Source: an uncultured Prevotella sp. (GTDB lineage: Bacteria; Bacteroidota; Bacteroidia; Bacteroidales; Bacteroidaceae). Taken from it: 9,925 nt of DNA. The number at the start of each line of letters is the position of its first letter. The stretch's first letter is position 1. Position numbers and translations under genes: made by a program. The stretch spans positions 1 through 9,925 of the forward strand of contig CAAFFL010000111.1 in NCBI GenBank assembly GCA_900762125.1, written 5' to 3'. Positions 5,250-9,925 of the stretch are shown here, in pieces. Under the pieces are notes generated by a model that saw only the letters and a list, made by a program, of their open reading frames with translations, did no database searches and was not told where the DNA came from.

Positions 5250-5882
5250 ATGAATATCGACACAAAGAAAAACCAAGAAGAGTTTGAATCACTGTTGCGC
5301 TCGACGCAACGTGACGGCATCGACTATGTCATTGAGGATCTGGAGAAGGACGGCTTCTTCGAGGCGCCCGCCTCTGCCGGCCATCATCTCAATGTGCCGG
5401 GCGGACTGTGTCTGCACAGCCTCAATGTCTGCAAGGCGGGGCTGATGATCTACGACGGTCTGAAGGATCTCGACCCAGCGAGCTACGGCGAGGTGAAGCG
5501 GGAGAGCGTCATCATCGCCTCACTGCTCCACGACGTCTGCAAGACCGACATCTACAAGCGGACGATGAAGAAAAAGAAAAACGCCCTCGGACAGTGGGAG
5601 GACGTCGAAGGCTACAACGTCAGCTACAAGGACTTCCCCATGGGCCACGGCGAGAAGTCGGTCATCATGCTCCTGTGCAGTGGGCTGGAACTGCAGGACG
5701 ACGAGATGCTTGCCATCCGCTGGCACATGGGTGCCTGGGGCATCAACATGAACTCCTATGAGGACCAGCGCTCCTACGACGCTGCACGGACGAAGTATCC
5801 TCTGTGTTGCATCGTCCAGAGTGCCGATGGCATTGCCGCGGCAATACTCGAGACGACAGCGGAAGATGTAGAGAACCTGTAA
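5250..5882 (+). CDS. HD-domain phosphohydrolase
   Basis: The 210-residue protein has the metal-binding pattern of the HD superfamily: H56 in GLCLHSLNV, the HD doublet H94-D95 in SLLHDVCK, further histidines H133 (MGHGEKS) and H159 (IRWHMG), and D193 in QSADG. HD proteins of this kind hydrolyse phosphoester bonds in nucleotides or RNA; the substrate cannot be told from sequence. No signal peptide or membrane segment is seen. It follows a clear -7 box and precedes the sulfhydrylase gene by 21 bp. The bases are clearly GC-richer than in the genes to the left, marking the change to housekeeping DNA. Confidence 0.85.
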   Translation: MNIDTKKNQEEFESLLRSTQRDGIDYVIEDLEKDGFFEAPASAGHHLNVPGGLCLHSLNVCKAGLMIYDGLKDLDPASYGEVKRESVIIASLLHDVCKTDIYKRTMKKKKNALGQWEDVEGYNVSYKDFPMGHGEKSVIMLLCSGLELQDDEMLAIRWHMGAWGINMNSYEDQRSYDAARTKYPLCCIVQSADGIAAAILETTAEDVENL

Positions 5883-5903
5883 GTTAATCAATCATCAATC
5901 AAT

Positions 5904-7187
5904 ATGAGTAAAAAACTTCATCCAGAGACCCTTTGCGTACATGCAGGATACGAGCCGAAGAATGGCGAGGCCAACGTATTGCCTATTGTGCAGTCGACAA
6001 CCTTCAAGTATGATGACAGTGATGCCATGGCACGCCTGTTCGACCTCAAGGACAGCGGATATTTCTATTCCCGTCTGGCCAATCCCACCTGTGACGCTGT
6101 AGGCAGGAAAATAGCTGCACTGGAAGGTGGCGTGGCGGGCACGCTGACCTCTTCCGGCCAGGCCGCCAACTTCTATGCCATCTTCAACATCTGTGAGGCC
6201 GGCGGACATGTGCTGGCACTGAACAACATCTATGGCGGAACGTTCAACCTTTTGGGCACTACGCTGAAGAAGCTGGGCATCGAGTGCACCTTCTTCGACC
6301 AGAGCTGGGACGATGAGCGCATCGAAGCGCTCATCCAGCCGAATACGAAGTGCATCTTCGGAGAGACCATTGCCAATCCGGGCTGCTCCATCTTCGACAT
6401 AGAGCGTTTCGCACAGATGGCACACCGTAACGGTCTGCCTCTGATTGTCGACAACACGTTTGCCACGCCCATCAACTGCCGACCCATCGAATGGGGCGCC
6501 GACATCGTCACACACTCCACCACGAAATATATGGAAGGCCATGCCAGCACCATCGGCGGCGTGGTCGTCGACGCAGGCACCTTCGACTGGGATGCCAGCG
6601 CGGAGAAGTTCCCTGGCCTGACGCAGCCTGACGAGAGCTATCACGGACTGACGTATACGAAGGCGTTCGGCAAGCTGGCCTACTCCACAAAACTCGTTGC
6701 GCAGATCATGCGCGACCTGGGCAGCATCCCCTCGCCCCATGATGCCTTCCTGCTCAACCACGGGCTGGAGAGCCTCCATCTGCGCATGCGCCAGCACTGT
6801 GCCAACGCCCGTGAGGTGGCCCGCTTCCTCCATGACAGCCCGAAGGTGGCATGGGTACACTATGCTGACCTGCCGGATGATCCCTATCACTCCCTGGCAG
6901 AGAAGTATTGCCCGCAGGGCACCTGCGGCGTGATGTGCCTTGGCCTCAAAGGCACGAAGGATGATGCCGTGCGCTTCATGGATTCGTTGAAGCTCATCCG
7001 CATCCTCACGCATGTGGCCGATGCCCGCACCTGCGTGCTCCATCCGGCCAGCCACACACACCGCCAGCTCAGTGACGAGCAGTTGCTCGCTGCCGGCATC
7101 TCGCCGGACCTCATCCGTCTGAGCGTGGGCATCGAGAATGTGGAGGACATCATCGACGACCTCAAGCAGGCAATGGAAAAGATATAA
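5904..7187 (+). CDS. metY: O-acetylhomoserine sulfhydrylase (PLP-dependent, Cys/Met metabolism family)
   Basis: The 427-residue protein has the length and layout of MetY-type O-acetylhomoserine (thiol)-lyases, which make homocysteine from O-acetylhomoserine and sulfide in methionine synthesis. Visible fold-type I PLP features are YSRLANPT (55-62, tyrosine and arginine binding the cofactor phosphate of the partner subunit), SSGQAA (83-88), Y110, D183 in IVDNTFATP (pairs with the pyridine nitrogen), and the Schiff-base lysine K208 in THSTTKYMEGH. A C-terminal RLSVGIENVEDI holds the substrate carboxylate-binding arginine. Opening residues LHPETLCVHAG are typical of MetY rather than MetB/MetC. 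A related lyase (methionine gamma-lyase) is less likely. It is probably in one operon with the HD gene upstream and dinB downstream. Confidence 0.9.
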   Translation: MSKKLHPETLCVHAGYEPKNGEANVLPIVQSTTFKYDDSDAMARLFDLKDSGYFYSRLANPTCDAVGRKIAALEGGVAGTLTSSGQAANFYAIFNICEAGGHVLALNNIYGGTFNLLGTTLKKLGIECTFFDQSWDDERIEALIQPNTKCIFGETIANPGCSIFDIERFAQMAHRNGLPLIVDNTFATPINCRPIEWGADIVTHSTTKYMEGHASTIGGVVVDAGTFDWDASAEKFPGLTQPDESYHGLTYTKAFGKLAYSTKLVAQIMRDLGSIPSPHDAFLLNHGLESLHLRMRQHCANAREVARFLHDSPKVAWVHYADLPDDPYHSLAEKYCPQGTCGVMCLGLKGTKDDAVRFMDSLKLIRILTHVADARTCVLHPASHTHRQLSDEQLLAAGISPDLIRLSVGIENVEDIIDDLKQAMEKI

Positions 7188-7217
7188 ACATTGTCTTTGC
7201 AACAGGAATTTGCAGAG

Positions 7218-8348
7218 ATGACGGACAACGCGGCATACAGAAAGATCATCCATGTGGACATGGATGCGTTCTTTGCCTCCGTGGAGCAACGGGATTTCCC
7301 GGAGCTACGGGGCAAGGCTGTTGCCGTGGGCTATGACGGACCGCGTGGCGTGGTGTCCACAGCCAGCTACGAGGCCCGCCGCTATGGTGTCCACTCTGCC
7401 ATGGCGATGGCCGTGGCGAAGCGGCGTTGCCCGCATCTCATCGTCGTCAAGGGCCGTTACGGTGTCTATAAGGAGGTGTCGCAGCAGGTACACAATATCT
7501 TCAGCGACTACACCGACCTCATCGAGCCGATATCCATTGACGAGGCGTTTCTGGACGTCACCGACAACAAGACGGATCTCCCGACGGCCATGGACATCGC
7601 CCGAGACATCAAGCGGCGCATCCGGGAGGAACTGCAGCTGACAGCGTCGGCCGGTGTGTCCTACAACAAGTTCCTGGCCAAGATCGCCAGCGACTATCGC
7701 AAGCCGGCCGGGCTGTTCCTCGTCCACCCGCTGAAGGCGCAGGCGTTCATCGACGAGCTGCCTATAGAGAAGTTCTGGGGCGTGGGACCGAAGACTGCCC
7801 AGCAGATGCACCGGATGGGTATCTTCATCGGCAAGGACCTTCGGCAGGTGTCGCTGGCGCATCTTCGGGAAGTGTTCGGCAAAGCTGGCTCTATCTACTA
7901 CGACTTCGCTCGTGGCATCGACGACCGCCCTGTCGACCTCACATGGATCAGGAAGTCGGTGGGATGTGAACATACGTTTGAGGACGACAAGACCCTGCGC
8001 TCGCAGGTGCTCATTGAGACCTACCATCTGGTGCTGGAGCTCACGGGCCGCATCGAGAAGGCATCGTTCAGTGGGAAGACGCTGACGCTGAAGGTGAAGT
8101 ATGCTGATTTCCAGACCATCACCCGTAGCATCTCCTCCACGAAGGTGCTCCGAACGAAGGACGACATACTGCCCCTTGCCAAGCAGCTCCTCACCAAGGT
8201 GGCGTTTTCCCCGTCGCATGCCATCAGGCTGCTGGGCCTGTCGGTGAGCAGTCCTCAGGCCGGGAAGGACGAGGCGCACCATGAGCAATGGGTGCAGGGA
8301 TGCCTTGACTTTGGCAGCGACCTTAATATGAAATGCCCATGTAGTTAG
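7218..8348 (+). CDS. dinB: DNA polymerase IV (Y-family)
   Basis: Low-fidelity translesion DNA polymerase. I choose ATG 7218 (376 residues) because KIIHVDMDAFFASVEQ then lies near the N-terminus as in other DinB proteins; a TTG at 7191, 3 bp after the metY stop, would add nine residues. Catalytic metal ligands are D14 (HVDMD) and D108-E109 (SIDEAF); the steric gate is F19. YEARRYGV, ASAGVSYNKFLAKIASDYRKP and the FWGVGPKTAQQM helix-hairpin-helix region follow in order, then the little-finger domain. QGCLDFG near the end resembles a beta-clamp-binding peptide. The last ten residues (SDLNMKCPCS) are not family-like. The stop is TAG, the same codon that interrupts the BspA-like gene, showing TAG does terminate genes here. 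Confidence 0.93.
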   Translation: MTDNAAYRKIIHVDMDAFFASVEQRDFPELRGKAVAVGYDGPRGVVSTASYEARRYGVHSAMAMAVAKRRCPHLIVVKGRYGVYKEVSQQVHNIFSDYTDLIEPISIDEAFLDVTDNKTDLPTAMDIARDIKRRIREELQLTASAGVSYNKFLAKIASDYRKPAGLFLVHPLKAQAFIDELPIEKFWGVGPKTAQQMHRMGIFIGKDLRQVSLAHLREVFGKAGSIYYDFARGIDDRPVDLTWIRKSVGCEHTFEDDKTLRSQVLIETYHLVLELTGRIEKASFSGKTLTLKVKYADFQTITRSISSTKVLRTKDDILPLAKQLLTKVAFSPSHAIRLLGLSVSSPQAGKDEAHHEQWVQGCLDFGSDLNMKCPCS

Positions 8349-8442
8349 TTTCATGTCGCCCTCCGTTTCGTTTCGACCTTGATGGTCTCTGTTCCTTTGC
8401 GGTCTATGTTGCAAAAGTAACAAGACCATCGACGCGGTTGGC

Positions 8443-8805
8443 ATGGAGCGCATCCGCCGCGCTGCAAAAAAGATTGCGGAGGAGAACCCGCTCTTCCATG
8501 GCGACATTGGCTTCAAGCATTACACCCTTGAGGATTTCGACGACAATACCATCGACCGGTTGTACGACTTTAATCCCAATGACATCATCAACAGCGACGA
8601 CCTGCTGACGAGGTTCGGCGCGACGTTCCCTGAGGGCACAACCGGCAAGGGCAGCACACGTCACACCTACATCGACTATGAGAACCTTCTCTATGACCTG
8701 AATGCTTACGATGCGTTCCGCCGGAACCTGATCAAAGGTGTGGCCATGGTCGACGAACTGGAGAAGCCTGCCCACAGCCGTGAGCGCTTCACCATTGGAT
8801 ACTAA
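8443..8805 (+). pseudogene. Fragment resembling a type III restriction-modification methyltransferase (Mod)
   Basis: The 120-residue ORF begins MERIRRAAKKIAEENPLF followed by GDIGFKHYTL, which from memory matches an internal segment of type III Mod DNA methyltransferases, just after their catalytic domain. The frame is open upstream to 8383 and KTIDAVG before the Met also looks like part of that match. There is no catalytic DPPY or FXGXG motif, so it cannot be a working methylase. After about residue 35 I cannot match the rest. It therefore looks like a relic, perhaps rearranged, or an unknown protein sharing the motif. It runs convergently to the hsp20 gene and could end at the hairpin at 8850-8881. 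TTCCTTTG at 8392-8399 is a weak -7 box. Confidence 0.4.
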
Positions 8806-8846
8806 GACGATGATGAACGACAACAGCAGATGTCCATGGACAGATG

Positions 8847-8881
8847 AAAAAGGGGAAGCATCCCGAAGGATGCTTCCCCTT
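8847..8881 (-). terminator. Intrinsic terminator of the hsp20 gene
   Basis: On the minus strand a 14-bp stem AAGGGGAAGCATCC / GGATGCTTCCCCTT (8881-8868 and 8863-8850) closes a TTCG loop of the very stable C(UUCG)G kind, and its 3' arm runs into five T (8851-8847). It starts 25 bp past the hsp20 stop. The stem may also stop the convergent transcript. Confidence 0.9.
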
Positions 8882-8906
8882 GATGGTTATTATTGTATGC
8901 GAGCGC

Positions 8907-9335
8907 TTAAGCGACCTCGATGCGCTTAACGGTCTTCTGCTCCTGAGCCTTGCGGGGCAGGGTGACGTGCAGCACGCCGTCCTCCACCTTGGCTGAGATG
9001 GCCTCGCGGTCTACATCGTCGGGCAGGGTGTAGCGCTGCTCAAAGTTCGAGTAGTTGAACTCCCGGCGCAGGTAGTGCTCCTTCTTGTTCTCCTCTTTGT
9101 GCTCGAGCTTGTTCTCCAGCTTCACCTCCAGGTTGCCCTCGTCGTCGAGGCCCACGCGGCAGAACTCCTTCTTCAGTCCGGGTGCAGCGACCTCCATCTC
9201 GTAGGCCTTATCGGTTTCCTTGACATTCACTGCCGGTGCCGTAGCGTTCATGCGGGGCATCCAACTGTTGTCAAGGAAATCATCAAATGCGTTGTCCAAC
9301 CAATCATTTGCATTGCGTAATACTGGAAATAACAT
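8907..9335 (-). CDS. Small heat-shock protein, Hsp20/alpha-crystallin family
   Basis: The 142-residue protein is an ATP-independent holdase that binds unfolding proteins in the cytosol as large oligomers. It has a short N-terminal region with LPVLRNANDWLDNAFDDF-like aromatic content (residues 2-20), an alpha-crystallin domain at about 33-128 with YEMEVAAPGLKKE, FEQRYTLPDDVD and the conserved VEDGVLHVTLPR, and a C-terminal I-x-V tail motif (IEV, 139-141) used for oligomer assembly. Length is normal. It is a single-gene unit: promoter at 9442-9471, an approximately 100-nt leader with a strong Shine-Dalgarno sequence and a 28-codon leader ORF, and a terminator at 8847-8881. Heat or stress regulation is expected from the family, but no CIRCE element (TTAGCACTC-N9-GAGTGCTAA) is visible. 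Confidence 0.93.
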   Translation of the reverse strand: MLFPVLRNANDWLDNAFDDFLDNSWMPRMNATAPAVNVKETDKAYEMEVAAPGLKKEFCRVGLDDEGNLEVKLENKLEHKEENKKEHYLRREFNYSNFEQRYTLPDDVDREAISAKVEDGVLHVTLPRKAQEQKTVKRIEVA

Positions 9336-9343
9336 AGTCTTAA

Positions 9344-9349
9344 CCTCCT
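9344..9349 (-). promoter_or_regulatory. Strong Shine-Dalgarno sequence of hsp20
   Basis: AGGAGG on the minus strand, 8 nt before the ATG at 9335. Such a full match to anti-Shine-Dalgarno is uncommon in Bacteroidota, where initiation usually relies on unstructured A-rich leaders. The stop codon of the leader ORF (TAG, 9350-9348) overlaps it. Confidence 0.75.
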
Positions 9350-9434
9350 AATTATCTTTTAGTTCTTTGTTTATCTGTTCTTGGTTGCCTCGGGGCTTTT
9401 GCTCTCGCTCTGCCTCTCGGCTTCCACCAGTCAT
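9348..9434 (-). CDS. Possible 28-residue leader ORF of hsp20
   Basis: ATG at 9434 opens 28 codons (MTGGSREAEREQKPRGNQ, then EQINKELKDN) ending at TAG 9350-9348, whose bases form part of the hsp20 Shine-Dalgarno sequence. The product is highly charged and unlike any protein I know. The ATG is only 8 nt past the -7 box, so it would be nearly leaderless. It could couple translation to hsp20 or be a chance ORF in a purine-rich leader. Confidence 0.3.
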   Translation of the reverse strand: MTGGSREAEREQKPRGNQEQINKELKDN

Positions 9435-9441
9435 TACGCAA

Positions 9442-9471
9442 CAAACATACCAATCGAAAGAAGATGACAAA
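9442..9471 (-). promoter_or_regulatory. Promoter of hsp20
   Basis: Minus-strand TATGTTTG (9449-9442) matches TAnnTTTG, with TTTG (9471-9468) 18 bp upstream as the -33 box. Transcription should begin near 9436, giving a leader of about 100 nt. Confidence 0.65.
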
Positions 9472-9547
9472 ACGGCACGATAGTGAGACAATCTGGCGCT
9501 ATGAAGCTTTTCTTCCTTCGCGTTGATGATAATTCGGCAAGAATGCC

Positions 9548-9555
9548 TACCTTTG
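9548..9555 (+). promoter_or_regulatory. -7 box upstream of the GH43-like gene
   Basis: TACCTTTG matches TAnnTTTG, 36 bp before the ATG at 9592. TTG at 9523-9525 is 22 bp upstream, slightly far for a -33 box. The A-rich leader (ATTAAAACAAACC) is typical of Bacteroidota translation starts. Confidence 0.6.
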
Positions 9556-9591
9556 CACAAAACGTGAATCTTTCATTAAAACAAACCACCA

Positions 9592-9925
9592 ATGAAGCAA
9601 CTCCTCCTCACAGCCGTGCTCGCCATCGCTACCCTGGCCGCATCGGCACAAAACCCTGTTAAGGGCAACTATGGCTACCTCTATTGTCACATGAGTGACC
9701 GTGGCGAGTGGACGGCCTATGCCGTCAGCCGCGACGGCTACCACTATCAGGACATCCTGGGCGGAGAGCCTATCTTCTCCCCCCAGGAGCACGCACGCAT
9801 CGAGGGCGGCACGCGCGATGCCTACATCACCCGCTCGTGGGACGGCAAGGGCTATGTGATGGTCACCACGGACATGTGTGTGGCCAAGAGCCACGTCTGG
9901 GACAACTACGGCATCGACCTGCTGA
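9592..9925 (+). CDS. Secreted GH43-like glycoside hydrolase, 5' part
   Basis: The frame is open from ATG 9592 to the window edge (111 complete codons). Residues 1-19 are a signal peptide (MKQLLLTAVLAIATLAASA, cleaved before Q20), so the enzyme is exported to the periplasm or surface. The mature start has the repeated short-strand pattern of a five-bladed beta-propeller, WTAYAVSRDGYHY, then EGGTRDAYITRSWDGKGYVMVTTDM. The RDAYI stretch with a following GKGYVMV strand is where GH43-type enzymes keep an active-site aspartate. This fits a family acting on arabinose- or xylose-containing plant glycans; the exact subfamily and substrate need the missing C-terminal part. A non-GH43 propeller glycosidase is possible. 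Confidence 0.65.
   Translation, partial: MKQLLLTAVLAIATLAASAQNPVKGNYGYLYCHMSDRGEWTAYAVSRDGYHYQDILGGEPIFSPQEHARIEGGTRDAYITRSWDGKGYVMVTTDMCVAKSHVWDNYGIDLL

Noticed and set aside
5895..7289. 464-codon minus-strand ORF opposite metY
   Set aside because: Long antisense frame caused by GC-rich codon use of metY, whose PLP-binding motifs are all present on the plus strand.
7305..8516. 403-codon minus-strand ORF opposite dinB
   Set aside because: Shadow of dinB; no domain seen, while DinB catalytic residues are complete on the other strand.
8831..8842. Perfect 12-bp palindrome TGTCCATGGACA
   Set aside because: No partner copy, promoter box or loop; too short and isolated to call a site.

Overview
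The window looks like a chromosomal segment of a Bacteroidota bacterium, most likely Prevotella/Segatella or a close relative. Three things suggest this: at least eight boxes matching or close to the Bacteroidota promoter element TAnnTTTG upstream of genes, a BspA-type (LRR_5) secreted protein, and an AAA_14/DUF4143 ATPase. No rRNA, tRNA, CRISPR array, transposase or phage gene is visible. By eye the left half (about 1-5200) is AT-rich, repeat-rich and accessory in character. The right half (about 5200-9925) is GC-richer and carries ordinary housekeeping genes.

Left half. A secreted BspA-like protein is read on the minus strand in one frame from 1688 to the left edge, but TAG codons at 915-917 and 12-14 interrupt it, so it appears as an N-terminal ORF (915-1688) and a leucine-rich-repeat ORF (12-878). 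Further right are a minus-strand ATPase of the AAA_14/DUF4143 family (1943-3301) and a short secreted protein that looks like the 5' remnant of a larger surface-protein gene (3601-3909). Divergent from the latter is a six-helix membrane protein with a C-terminal LuxR-type helix-turn-helix (4072-5085), overlapped at its end by a possible 39-residue protein (5075-5194).

Three repeat families organise this half. (1) A helically phased array of (C/G)GTAAA motifs, 10-12 bp apart, lies directly upstream of the -33 box of both minus-strand surface-protein promoters. One copy also leads into the luxR-type gene; a 59-bp core (1789-1847 and 4001-4059) is identical in the two copies. (2) A 74-bp direct repeat ending in a strong hairpin (1863-1936 and 3498-3571) flanks the ATPase gene. 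(3) A 33-bp tandem repeat (3330-3440) overlaps the ATPase promoter and contains sequences one base away from a DnaA box.

Right half. An HD-domain phosphohydrolase (5250-5882), a MetY-type O-acetylhomoserine sulfhydrylase (5904-7187) and DNA polymerase IV/DinB (7218-8348) lie head to tail with short gaps and are probably co-transcribed. A 120-residue ORF resembling an internal piece of a type III DNA methyltransferase (8443-8805) runs convergently to an Hsp20 small heat-shock protein gene (8907-9335, minus), which has an intrinsic terminator, a Shine-Dalgarno sequence, a short leader ORF and a clear promoter. A secreted GH43-like glycosidase gene starts at 9592 and runs off the window.

The best candidate for an undescribed system is the membrane LuxR-type regulator together with the phased (C/G)GTAAA array shared by two secreted-protein promoters. 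The arrangement suggests a one-component, membrane-tethered switch for surface proteins. Its parts are visible in the sequence; the regulatory link is inference.
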